This document shows, piece by piece, positions 22,567-30,777 of a DNA stretch of 38,725 nucleotides; the first letter of the stretch is position 1, and every line of letters starts with the position of its first letter. The stretch is taken from NCBI GenBank assembly GCA_964409645.1, contig CAYPEK010000033.1, positions 1 to 38,725 of the forward strand. The letters run 5' to 3'. Made by a program: the position numbers and the translations under genes. The DNA is from CAYPEK01 sp964409645. GTDB taxonomy: Bacteria; UBP15; UBA6099. The notes under the pieces were generated by a model. The model was given only the letters and a program-made list of their open reading frames with translations, was not told the origin of the DNA and did not search any database.

Positions 22567-25500
22567 ATGAGAAACCGGAGATCGGCGGTGTTGGCGATTC
22601 TGACGGTTGCGGCTGTGATGCTGTTCGGCCGCGGCACGAAGGCGGAAGATTCGATGGTTGACAAGGTTATCGCGAGCCTGAATCAGGGTTCAAATATGAA
22701 AACGGTACAGGTGCCGCTTACGAAGTGGAAGGCGTCGCCCGCGAGGGACATGAGCCCGGTGGACCCGAATTTTGTGCCGGACAAGAAATGGAAAACGATC
22801 GGCCCGGGGAATATCTTCGGGATGTCGGACACCGGTTACTGGGTCTGGACGAATTTTAAGATGCCGGAAAGCATCGAAGGCCAGCCGTTGCGCGGCACGA
22901 AGGTGATTCTGAAGGCGGGCGTCGATCGGAGCGGCGAGATTTATGTGAACGGTCTCTGGAAGCACACGTTCTCCGGGATGGACGGGGACGCGTTGGTTAC
23001 GATGGACGCGAAGCCGGGCGAGGAGTACGCGTTCCTGATTAAGGTGTGGAACAACTCGGGAAGCGTGATTTTCGCGAAGGCGTGGCTGGAGTTCTCGGCG
23101 TTCGAGGCGGCGCAGAAGGAAATCAATATGTACCTGACGGACGTCGCGCTCGTGCAGCAGCTCGCGCCGTTGTCGCCGGATAAGGCGAAATGGGCGGCGC
23201 TGCTCGAGGAATCGGCGAAGAAGGTCGATCTGAAGGCGCGGGAAACCGGCGATGCGGATAAGTTCATCGCTTCCGTCAAGGCCGCGCGGAAGACGCTTCA
23301 GCCGTTCTCCGAATACACACACCAATACTCGGAATATCTCATCGGCTACTCGCACATCGACCTCGCGTGGCTCTGGGACAAGAAGGAAGGCGAGGACGTG
23401 TGGTACAACACGTCGCGCACGATTCTCGGACTGATGAACGAGTATCCGGACTGGATTTACAACGCGGGTCAGGCGGCCGGCTATTACTGGATGGAGAAGG
23501 ATTATCCGGAGCTGTTTGAAAAGATAAAGGAGCGTGTGATCGAGGGCCGGTGGGAGGTCGTCGGCGGAACGTGGGCGGAGTTCGACTCGAACCTGCCGGG
23601 CGGCGAGAGCTACATACGGCAGATCGTTTACGGCAAGCGCTATTTCCGCGAGAAGTTCGGGCGCGATGTGGTTGTCGGCTGGACGCCGGACTCGTTCGGA
23701 TACAACTGGAACCTCGCGCAGATTTACAAGAAGGCGGGCATGATCGGGTTCCTGACGCAGAAGATCAACTGGAACGACACGACACGGTTCCCGTACCACA
23801 TTTTCTGGTGGGAAAGCCCGGACGGCTCGCGTCTGATGACGTACTTCCCGGTCGGCGGCTACGGCGATTCGCTGGACACGAACGAGGTGGTCGGCCAGCT
23901 CAAGACGATGAAAGAGACGGTTGGCGTGCAGGAGAATTACGCGATCTTCGGCGTTGGCGACCACGGCGGCGGCGTGACGCGCACGCAGCTCAACCGCGCG
24001 TTCGCGTTCAAGGAAAATCCGCTGTTCCCGAGGACGTATTTTATTTCGGCGGAGAACTACTTCAAGCATCTCAACCAGCTCTCGCAGACGCATGATTTCC
24101 CGGTTTACAACGACGAGCTCTACCTCGAATATCACCGCGGGACTTACACGTCGCAGGCGAACACGAAGCTGAACAACCGGCGCGGCGAGACTGCGCTGAT
24201 GAACGCGGAGACGTTCTCGACGATCGCGTCGCGGAACGGCTACGAATATCCGCGCGGCGACATCCGCGGCGCGTGGAACATACTGATGTTCAACCAGTTC
24301 CACGACATTCTGCCGGGCTCGTCGATCAACAAGGTTTACAAGGATAACAAGAAGGACTACGCGAAGATGTACGAGTTGACAAACGGCGCTACGGACGGCG
24401 CGCTGAAGGTTATCGCGTCGAAGGCCGACACGCTTGGCAAGGGACAGGCGGTGATATTGTTCAATTCGCTGGCGTGGACTCGCGACGGAGTGGTCGAGGT
24501 TGCGGTGGAGGACGCCGCGAAGAAGACGGTGCTGGACGCGGCGGGCAAGCCGGTTCCGGTGCAGGTTGTGACTGACGCGGACGGTGCGTCGAAGCTGCTG
24601 TTCGTCGCGCGTGGCGTGCCCGCGATGGGATATGCGACGTACCGGGTGGTATCGGGCGGAACGAAGGCGACCGCGCCCGCCGCTCTCAAAGTGACGGCGA
24701 CGTCGCTCGAAAACGAATTCCTGAAAGTGGAAGTGAACCCGAAGACGGGGAACATATCGAGTCTCTTCGACAAACGCGACAAGCGCGAATACTTCGGCAG
24801 CGCGGAGCACGAAGGCAACGTTCTGCAGTGCTACCACGACAAGCACCCGCAGTACGATGCGTGGAACATCCGCCTGCACGAGGAACTGCCGGTCACGCTC
24901 GCGGGCGCGCCGGAGGTTGTCGAGAGGGGGCCGGTGCGCGTGACGTTGAAACTGACGAAGACAATCGGCAAATCCACATTCGTGCATTACATCTCGCTCG
25001 TGACCGGAGTGCCGCAGGTGTTCGCGAAACTCGACGTTGACTGGCACGAATCTCACGTGATGGCGAAAATGGCGTTCAGGCTGAACCTTCTGAGCAACGA
25101 CGCATGGTACGAAATTCCGTACGCGGCGATCTCGCGCGCGGCAATCAAGAAGACGGACGCCGACAAGGCGAAATGGGAAGTCTCAGCGCAGAAGTGGGTG
25201 GACTACCCGTCCGGCGACGGCAAGGTCGGATTCAGCATTCTGAACAACAGCAAGTACGGTTACGACACGAACGACAATGTGATGAGAATATCGCTGCTGC
25301 GGTCGCCGAAAGCGCCGGACGCCGAGGCGGACATGGGCAAGCACACGATCGAGTATTCGCTGTATCCGCACGCCGCGGACTGGCGGAAGGCGCAGACGCC
25401 GCGGCGCGGCCTCGAGTTCAACACGCCGCTCGTCGCGGTGGTCGAGAACCAGCACAAGGGAACACTCCCGGCGTCGGCATCGTATTACAGCGCGGGGCCG

Positions 25501-25737
25501 GACAACGTGATCCTGTCGGTGGTGAAACGCGCGGAGGACTCCGACGCGGACGTCCTGCGGCTCTACGAAGCGACAGGCAAGGATTCCAAGGCGACGATCA
25601 TGCTGCCCGCGAAGGCGAAAAAAGTGCAGATCGTCAACCTGATGGAAGAAGAGCCGGTGAACGTGAAGGCCGACGGCGCGAAGATCGTCGTCCCGATCGG
25701 ACACTACGAAATCCTCACCCTGAAGGTGGAGTACTGA
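22567..25737 (+). CDS. secreted alpha-mannosidase, GH38
   Basis: 1056 aa. Sec signal at the N-terminus (about 1-26). A beta-sandwich domain (about 45-180) precedes the catalytic (beta/alpha)7 barrel (about 255-520). Zn-site residues are H263 and D265 in YSHIDLAWLW, and the nucleophile D375 is in GWTPDSFGYNWN. FNQFHDILPGSSI marks the middle domain with further Zn/active-site residues. The C-terminal beta domains (about 640-1056) carry LENEFLKVEVNPKTGNI and the FRLNLLS region. It would release alpha-mannose from glycans outside the cytoplasm. GH38 also has alpha-mannosylglycerate hydrolases, so the exact substrate is open. Start ATG 22567 follows gaaagggga. Single gene; downstream is repeat DNA. 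Confidence 0.94.
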   Translation: MRNRRSAVLAILTVAAVMLFGRGTKAEDSMVDKVIASLNQGSNMKTVQVPLTKWKASPARDMSPVDPNFVPDKKWKTIGPGNIFGMSDTGYWVWTNFKMPESIEGQPLRGTKVILKAGVDRSGEIYVNGLWKHTFSGMDGDALVTMDAKPGEEYAFLIKVWNNSGSVIFAKAWLEFSAFEAAQKEINMYLTDVALVQQLAPLSPDKAKWAALLEESAKKVDLKARETGDADKFIASVKAARKTLQPFSEYTHQYSEYLIGYSHIDLAWLWDKKEGEDVWYNTSRTILGLMNEYPDWIYNAGQAAGYYWMEKDYPELFEKIKERVIEGRWEVVGGTWAEFDSNLPGGESYIRQIVYGKRYFREKFGRDVVVGWTPDSFGYNWNLAQIYKKAGMIGFLTQKINWNDTTRFPYHIFWWESPDGSRLMTYFPVGGYGDSLDTNEVVGQLKTMKETVGVQENYAIFGVGDHGGGVTRTQLNRAFAFKENPLFPRTYFISAENYFKHLNQLSQTHDFPVYNDELYLEYHRGTYTSQANTKLNNRRGETALMNAETFSTIASRNGYEYPRGDIRGAWNILMFNQFHDILPGSSINKVYKDNKKDYAKMYELTNGATDGALKVIASKADTLGKGQAVILFNSLAWTRDGVVEVAVEDAAKKTVLDAAGKPVPVQVVTDADGASKLLFVARGVPAMGYATYRVVSGGTKATAPAALKVTATSLENEFLKVEVNPKTGNISSLFDKRDKREYFGSAEHEGNVLQCYHDKHPQYDAWNIRLHEELPVTLAGAPEVVERGPVRVTLKLTKTIGKSTFVHYISLVTGVPQVFAKLDVDWHESHVMAKMAFRLNLLSNDAWYEIPYAAISRAAIKKTDADKAKWEVSAQKWVDYPSGDGKVGFSILNNSKYGYDTNDNVMRISLLRSPKAPDAEADMGKHTIEYSLYPHAADWRKAQTPRRGLEFNTPLVAVVENQHKGTLPASASYYSAGPDNVILSVVKRAEDSDADVLRLYEATGKDSKATIMLPAKAKKVQIVNLMEEEPVNVKADGAKIVVPIGHYEILTLKVEY

Positions 25738-25763
25738 TATTACAAATCGAATGGACTGACGCG

Positions 25764-25795
25764 GCGGGGTGCAGCCGGCCGAACGGCCACCCCGC
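25764..25795 (-). repeat. GC-hairpin repeat (module M2, minus orientation)
   Basis: GCGGGGTG (25764-25771) pairs with CACCCCGC (25788-25795), with an inner GGCC-gaac-GGCC. Same architecture as 4731-4762, 34900-34933 and 38631-38661. Lies 27 bp after the GH38 stop. Confidence 0.6.
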
Positions 25796-25894
25796 TCTAC
25801 ATAACCAAGTAGTTGCTTTTTGCCTTTAGCTGTATTCTTCTTGTTTTTGCCTTTTCTCTATATGCAGACGTTTTGTGTTACTTAGAATCGGGAC

Positions 25895-26252
25895 AGACAC
25901 CGCACAAATCGCGTTGCCAGTCCCTGCTTTTTCGTTTTCGATTGTTTTGTTAGTCCATCCTTCCGCGTGACCGCTTGCTTGCGCGCGCGGCTCGGATTTC
26001 ATCTCGTTACTTTGTGTGCCATGCACAAAGTCTTCTTTTTTGCATGAGATGCTTTTGCCATGTCCTTCAGCTTTCGGCGAGCGCGGCCAGCCGAACGGCC
26101 AACTGACCGGTTCTTTATCGCGATCGTCAGAGCGCGATAATGTTTTCTTTGTGTCTTTGTGGTGAATATTTGAAACAGCTTCTTCAGCGGCGCCGGGTCG
26201 CCGCACTCCCAAATTATCGCCTTGTTCTTTCCCCTCTATCATCTATCATCAT
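25895..26252 (-). repeat. composite repeat array, left copy of inverted pair
   Basis: Read on the minus strand from the hydrolase stop: M1 (26252-26219), a GC hairpin block (26220-26179), caccacaaag and acattatcgcgctctgacga, an M3 block with atgcacaaag-type palindrome and ccgcgcgcgcaagcaagcgg (about 26070-25965), and the M6 core (25927-25910). The 42 nt at 26179-26220 are identical, inverted, to 28675-28716. With the M2 hairpin it fills the 25738-26254 gap; no gene is seen. Confidence 0.7.
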
Positions 26253-26254
26253 TA

Positions 26255-27364
26255 CTACTTTTTCACGATCGTCAGCTCTTTGACAGGTGTTCCGTCGCTC
26301 CATTTGCCCATGAAGCGTGCTTTTGGCGTGTCGAAGAGGGCGAGTTCGCAGTATTTGCCATAGAAAGCGCAGTCGGTGAGCGCGTCGAACAGCCGCCACG
26401 TGCCGTAGTAGTCGAGAGCATCGGTCATGTGATGCCTCCGGCTTTCCATATCTTCGCTGTTTTCCGCGCGTCGCTCTGCGATTTTTTTCTTTATAAAGTC
26501 GCGTACCGGGCCTGAGTTCGAATCGTAGCCGACGTTCAGCGAGTTGTCCGGCGCGGGCGGGAAGGAATGGCTCGCATCGAGAGGCGGAGACCCGTGCGAG
26601 TCGGAGTGGACGATGATGAACGCCTTGTTTTTCGACGGGATAGCAGTTGTTTTCGAGAAAAGGAATTTTGCCGTCTCGTCGCCAACCATTCGGTCGTTAT
26701 CGCCCGCGAGGCTGATGTAGAGCGTGTCCGCAGGGACCTTGCTGTAGTCCATGAGTATGCTCTGCGTGTTTTTGAGGTTGAATTTCTTGGCGACGTTCGA
26801 GTTTTTCGAATCACCGGGCTCGGCGGACATCACGGCGGCGAGCGGCGGGATGTTTTCATCGTCCGCCACGGCGGCCAAGTTGAGAGCGATGACGGCGCCG
26901 AGTGAATGGCCGACGGCGGCGAAACGCCCTTTCTCGGCGTGCACGTGGCCGGGCCGGCGGAGTTGCGCGAAAGCATCGCGTATGGACGCGGCGGCTGCGG
27001 CCGTCATCGCCGCGGGATTTGTGCGCAGGCTCTCCTGATAGCGTGGGTAGATGACGATGTTGCCGCGGCGCACGAGGTGCCTGATCCACGCGCCGTACGA
27101 CTGCGGATTCATACCGCCCCAACCGTGGAGGATGGCGACGACGGGAGCTGTTTCGGGCGCGGGGGAGGCGGGCTCGAACAGCCAGTACTCCTCGTTGCCG
27201 GAGCCGACTCGGTAGATTTTGACGTCCGCGTGCTTGTAGGCCGCGCCGCCGGGGCCGGACGCGGGTTGTTTCGGCTGCGCCGCGCCGCCGCTCGTGCGCG
27301 CGCATGCCGACGCGAGGCACACCACTGCCACAGCGACCGCAAAGCATATCGACGCTTTTTTCAT
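26255..27364 (-). CDS. lipoprotein alpha/beta hydrolase
   Basis: 369 aa from ATG 27364, which has aaaggaaaaatgat upstream; the longer frame to 27535 overlaps the divergent gene and has no signal peptide. Lipoprotein-type signal (CLASAC, lipidated C21). Alpha/beta-hydrolase core: AILHGWGG oxyanion strand, nucleophile elbow GHSLG (S154), acid in AGDNDRMVGD, and catalytic His in IIVHSDSHG (H253 or H257). It resembles chlorophyllase or PAF-acetylhydrolase-type esterases. The C-terminal 70 residues (about 300-369, RRHHMTDALDYYGTWRLFDAL) form an extra helical segment. It is divergently transcribed from the AttH/CrtC-like gene with 97 bp between. Substrate unknown, probably an ester at the envelope. 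Confidence 0.85.
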   Translation of the reverse strand: MKKASICFAVAVAVVCLASACARTSGGAAQPKQPASGPGGAAYKHADVKIYRVGSGNEEYWLFEPASPAPETAPVVAILHGWGGMNPQSYGAWIRHLVRRGNIVIYPRYQESLRTNPAAMTAAAAASIRDAFAQLRRPGHVHAEKGRFAAVGHSLGAVIALNLAAVADDENIPPLAAVMSAEPGDSKNSNVAKKFNLKNTQSILMDYSKVPADTLYISLAGDNDRMVGDETAKFLFSKTTAIPSKNKAFIIVHSDSHGSPPLDASHSFPPAPDNSLNVGYDSNSGPVRDFIKKKIAERRAENSEDMESRRHHMTDALDYYGTWRLFDALTDCAFYGKYCELALFDTPKARFMGKWSDGTPVKELTIVKK

Positions 27365-27406
27365 ATCATTTTTCCTTTCAACCGGAAGTCGTTTCGCCGG
27401 TTGCAT

Positions 27407-27423
27407 GATAATATTATAATATC
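27407..27423. promoter_or_regulatory. AT-rich near-palindrome in divergent promoter region
   Basis: gataatattataatatc lies midway between the divergent hydrolase and AttH-like genes and contains TATAAT readable on both strands. No good -35 is seen for either direction. Probably the promoter region of one or both genes. Confidence 0.3.
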
Positions 27424-27461
27424 TGCCGGAGTTGTCATAAACGGAAACGCGGAGGGTCCCG

Positions 27462-28643
27462 ATGAAAAGATATACGATTGCGGCTGTGGCGTTTGCGATT
27501 GCGGTTGCAGCGCTGTTTGCTCTCATCCCCCGCACGTCGCACGCGGAGGTTACGATTGCCGTTCCGCAAATCAGGCTGCCGGAGGACGAGCTGCCGCACG
27601 ACGTGCCCGTCGAGTGGTGGTATTACAGCGGGCATCTGAAGGACGGGCAGGGCCGCCGCTACGGCGTTATGGCGAGCTTCTTCACGCTGAAGTACGGCAA
27701 TTTCCCGCGGATGCACTTCATGATCTATCAGCTCGTGGACAAGAACGGCAAAAAATTCTATTCCGGCTCGGTTATCGAGAAGGATATGGTGAAGCTGGTC
27801 AAGCAAGTTGCGGATGGTCTGCCGGAGGAACTGAGAAAGCAGGTGCCGCCGGAGATGACGGACAAGAAACTGATCGAGAAATATCACAGGTACATGAAGG
27901 AAAAACCCGTTGTGAAGAAAGACTCGCTCGGTCTGAAGTACGACGACGAGATATTCGCGCGGACGGCGGGCGAGGACCGCGAATGGAAGACGTACGAGTA
28001 CATGACGCGGCTGACGGATGCGGCGTTCACGCTCGACCTGAAGATGAAGGCGGAGCGCGGGCCGATGTTCGTCGGCGGCACGGGGAACACCGGGCTGGAG
28101 CCGGGCGCGGACATGTTTTATTACTCATTCACGCGGCTGGAGACGAACGGTGTGTTGCGGATCGGCAATGAAGACAGGCCGGTGTACGGCACGCTGTGGT
28201 ACGACCACCAGTTCGGCTCGTTCGGGAAAGACAACAAGCCGGTGGGCTGGGATTGGTTCTGCGTGCAGCTCGAAGACGGGACGGACCTGAATCTTTCGGC
28301 GCTGCGCGATCCGGTGTCCGGCGCGCGGTTCAACCGGCTCGGCACGGTGCAGTGGGCGGACGGCCGGATGGCGGTTGTGCACGATCTGGTGATCGAACCG
28401 CTCGGGAGCTGGACGAGCGCGGACACCGGGATAACGTATCCGTCCGGATGGCTGCTTGCGGTGCCGTCGCTCGGGATGGAGTTCAAAGTGACGCCGGAAT
28501 TCCCGGAGCAGGAGATGCGCACGTACGGGCCGATGAAGTCGATCTGGGAGGGTGCGTGCGAGGTGGAAGCGCAGGTTGAAGGCAAGCAGGTTAAAGGTAA
28601 CGGCTATACTGAGCTTGTCGGATACGGACTGGAAAAGAAGTAG
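27462..28643 (+). CDS. secreted AttH/CrtC-like lipocalin-fold protein
   Basis: 393 aa. Sec signal (about 1-28, cleavage after SHA). Two tandem lipocalin-like halves typical of AttH and the carotenoid 1,2-hydratase CrtC: the first holds PVEWWYYSGHLKD and FFTLKYG, the second GTLWYDHQFGSF, GWDWFCVQLEDGTDL and WLLAVPSLGMEF. CrtC adds water to carotenoid double bonds; AttH relatives in non-carotenoid bacteria have unknown hydrophobic ligands. An inserted helix-rich stretch (about 105-155) between strands is notable. Ribosome-binding site cggaggg before ATG 27462. It forms a divergent pair with the lipoprotein esterase, so the two may act on the same lipid-like substrate. Confidence 0.85.
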   Translation: MKRYTIAAVAFAIAVAALFALIPRTSHAEVTIAVPQIRLPEDELPHDVPVEWWYYSGHLKDGQGRRYGVMASFFTLKYGNFPRMHFMIYQLVDKNGKKFYSGSVIEKDMVKLVKQVADGLPEELRKQVPPEMTDKKLIEKYHRYMKEKPVVKKDSLGLKYDDEIFARTAGEDREWKTYEYMTRLTDAAFTLDLKMKAERGPMFVGGTGNTGLEPGADMFYYSFTRLETNGVLRIGNEDRPVYGTLWYDHQFGSFGKDNKPVGWDWFCVQLEDGTDLNLSALRDPVSGARFNRLGTVQWADGRMAVVHDLVIEPLGSWTSADTGITYPSGWLLAVPSLGMEFKVTPEFPEQEMRTYGPMKSIWEGACEVEAQVEGKQVKGNGYTELVGYGLEKK

Positions 28644-28644
28644 T

Positions 28645-29035
28645 GAGTAGCGAGGATAGAGGGGAAAGATAAAAGCGATAATTTGGGAGTGCGGCGACCC
28701 GGCGCCGCTGAAGAAGCGGTTTCAAATATTCACCACAAAGATACGAAGACACAAAGAAAACATTATCGCGCTCTGACGATCGCGTCTAAGGCATTAGTAC
28801 AAAAGATGAATATCGAATAGAACCACATATGAACACAGATAGACACGTATAAAAATCGGCTTGCCGCATCCCGCCGAAAGCTGAAGGACATTGTAGAAGC
28901 ACCTCATGCACAAAGGAAAGCTTTGTGCATGGCACACAAAGTAACGAGATTAAATCCGAGCCGCGCGCGTAAGCACGCGGACACTTATTAACAAAACAAG
29001 CAAAAGCAGGAAAAGCAGGGACTGGCAACGCGTGT
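28645..29035 (+). repeat. composite repeat array, right copy of inverted pair
   Basis: Begins 2 nt after the AttH-like stop with gagtagcgaggatagagggg (M1), then the 42-nt block identical to the inverted 26179-26220, caccacaaagatacgaag, a diverged M5 (28822-28850), the M3 block with the perfect hairpin ATGCACAAAG/CTTTGTGCAT (28906-28930) and ccgcgcgcgtaagcacgcgg (28961-28980), then M6 (29015-29032). The rest of the gap to 29189 is AT-rich and ends with another M1. No gene seen in 28644-29189. Confidence 0.7.
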
Positions 29036-29149
29036 TGTGCAATGCCTGTGCCGTCTTTAATTAGCGACCTAAAAAGTAGCAGATTATATTAATAATAGAT
29101 AATAAACGAACTAAAAATTTATGCATACGGGCTTTTACTGACTGTCCGG

Positions 29150-29187
29150 TTTTGATCTTTCCCCTGAGTTCTCGCTGCCCGTTACTG
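29150..29187 (-). repeat. diverged post-stop repeat (module M1) after LolA-like gene
   Basis: On the minus strand, 2 nt past the LolA-like stop region: cagtaacgggcagcgagaac, then tcaggggaaagatcaaaa. The order gcgag...aggggaaagat.aaa matches M1 at 28645. An ACGGGC/GCCCGT pair (29127-29132 with 29176-29181) brackets it. Confidence 0.4.
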
Positions 29188-29189
29188 TT

Positions 29190-30077
29190 TTATTTTCCCG
29201 TGTTTTTGATTATGTGGGCGTTTTTGTAAAACGAGTCCCACAGCGATGTGTCGAGTTTCTGGTTAAACTTAACGTCGTCGATCATGAAGCAGGCGCACAG
29301 GATGCCTTTGTGGTAAACCTCGATCTGTTCGGGCAGGTCTGTCTTTTTGTTGATGTAAACGATCTCTTTCTCGATGCCCTGATTTTTCGCCATGTTGTTC
29401 GGGGTCAGGGTGAGCACGTAGTAATCGCCTTTTACATCCTTTCTCGTGAATTGCGGCGCGGTGTCGAATTTGAAGTCGATTTTCATCGGGCGTGACTTCG
29501 ACTCGGCCACGGCGACTTTGCCGTCCGTGAAATAGTGTTTTCTGGTGTCCATGATGCCGGCGATTGTGCCCGAGAAGTTCAGGCCGCTCATGATCGCCGC
29601 CGCATATTCCTTCGTGTTGAACGGGATGAAGAAAATCTGCCGGTCGATCTGCTTGTCGATCGACTTGTCGCCGGTCGGCGGGAATTTCGCGTAGATGTTC
29701 TCGGTGTCCTTGTAGCCGAAAACGAGGCGCGTGCCGGGTTTGCTTTCGAGCATCTTGCCCACTATGTCCTTGCCTATGTTGCGGGCGTATTTGAACTCGA
29801 TATGGATCAGGCGCGGTTTTTTCCATGTGTACTGGAATATCTGGTATCGCCAGCCGACCTTGTTGTCCTTGAGCTCGACATCGAGGTCCGGGAAGTACTG
29901 CCTGATCGACGGCGGGTAGTACGTGAACACCGAAACGAGACCCTGAATGTCGGACATCTGATCGAGGGTTTTATCCGTATCGGCCCATACTTCTTTAGCC
30001 GTTTTCGCGCTGGCGGCTCCGGCGCACACACCGATCAGCAACAGCGCGACAATCGCAAAAGCATATCTCTTTTTCAT
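29190..30077 (-). CDS. LolA-like periplasmic protein
   Basis: 295 aa. Sec signal (about 1-24, cleavage after ASA). It has the organisation of LolA-fold outer-membrane lipoprotein-sorting proteins: an early helix (KEVWADTDKTLDQMSDIQG), a half-barrel of strands (PRLIHIEFKY, TRLVFGYKDTENIYAKFP, YYVLTLTPNN), then a KTDLPEQIEVYHKG turn and a DDVKFNQKLDTSLWDSF end, which are typical. It may bind lipid or lipoprotein acyl chains; it is longer than classical LolA and probably not the housekeeping copy. Ribosome-binding site ggaggcctgtt before ATG 30077. DUF1571-type proteins have a similar shape, so the sub-family is uncertain. Confidence 0.65.
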   Translation of the reverse strand: MKKRYAFAIVALLLIGVCAGAASAKTAKEVWADTDKTLDQMSDIQGLVSVFTYYPPSIRQYFPDLDVELKDNKVGWRYQIFQYTWKKPRLIHIEFKYARNIGKDIVGKMLESKPGTRLVFGYKDTENIYAKFPPTGDKSIDKQIDRQIFFIPFNTKEYAAAIMSGLNFSGTIAGIMDTRKHYFTDGKVAVAESKSRPMKIDFKFDTAPQFTRKDVKGDYYVLTLTPNNMAKNQGIEKEIVYINKKTDLPEQIEVYHKGILCACFMIDDVKFNQKLDTSLWDSFYKNAHIIKNTGK

Positions 30078-30141
30078 AACAGGCCTCCGTTTAATTTATC
30101 GCTCGTTCCCGGATGTTGAAAGATGTTTTAGTCCCGGTCGT

Positions 30142-30777
30142 TTATCTGTCGCGGCCGAGCAGAATTTTAACTACATCGTAATACATCACGAACCGAGCGC
30201 CAAGACCCTTGAAGAATCCCATCTTTTCCTCTTTGGTGTGGTGCGTCAGGTTCGCGAGGTCCACCTCGTAAATCTCTATCCCGTGCTCTTCGAGGTAGAA
30301 ATTGATCGCCACCTCGACCCCGTAGCGCGCGTCGGCGATGTCGATTTTTGTGATTATGTCGCGGAGGATGGCGCGCTGGCCGGAAAGTTTCGGCGCGAGC
30401 ATCTGCGCGAGGTCCGTCATCGGCCGCCCGCTCGAAAAAACACCCATAGTCGTTTGCGCGCGGCCCTCGAGCACGGGCGTCAGCAGGTCGAGCACGTGCT
30501 GGCGGCTCAGACCGATCAGGTCCGCGTCCAGAAGCAGGATCACTTCCGCCCGCGTGCGGTCGAGCCCCGCCCGGATCGCGCCGCCCTTGCCTCGGTTCTC
30601 GGGCAGGTTCACGAGGATCACTCCAAGCTCCTCCGCCACGATCTCCGCGGTGCGGTCCGCGGACCCGTCGTTGACGACAATTATCTCGTCGATCTCCTGT
30701 ATGTGCTGGAGAATGTGTATCGTGTGCCTTATGGTTCGTTCTTCGTTGTACGCCGGTATCAGTGCGGCTACCTTCAT
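30142..30777 (-). CDS. family 2 glycosyltransferase
   Basis: 211 aa. GT-A fold: LIPAYNEERTI (7-17), VVNDGSADRT (34-43), NLPENRGKGGAIRAG and the DxD metal site LLDADLIG (D84, D86). It resembles short dolichyl-phosphate-mannose-synthase-like transferases or UDP-glucose/undecaprenyl-phosphate enzymes, but has no transmembrane helix. ATG 30777 overlaps the proS stop (30776-30774) as ATGA, so translation is coupled to the tRNA synthetase. A longer frame reading back into proS is the alternate frame of that gene and is rejected. Product sugar and acceptor unknown. Confidence 0.88.
   Translation of the reverse strand: MKVAALIPAYNEERTIRHTIHILQHIQEIDEIIVVNDGSADRTAEIVAEELGVILVNLPENRGKGGAIRAGLDRTRAEVILLLDADLIGLSRQHVLDLLTPVLEGRAQTTMGVFSSGRPMTDLAQMLAPKLSGQRAILRDIITKIDIADARYGVEVAINFYLEEHGIEIYEVDLANLTHHTKEEKMGFFKGLGARFVMYYDVVKILLGRDR

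Noticed and set aside
22690..25056. 788-residue frame antisense to the GH38 gene
   Set aside because: Arg/Val/Leu-rich, no domain, a codon-bias shadow of a clear GH38 enzyme.
25826..26242. 138-aa minus-strand frame downstream of the hydrolase
   Set aside because: Wholly inside the composite repeat; its inverted partner at 28645-29035 does not keep the frame.
27462..28643. Carotenoid 1,2-hydratase (crtC) call
   Set aside because: Only the lipocalin-like fold is shared; no carotenoid pathway gene is present, so no symbol is given.
25895..29035. Insertion sequence or transposon with inverted ends
   Set aside because: No transposase or integrase gene and no target duplication seen; the ends are composite intergenic repeats found elsewhere too.
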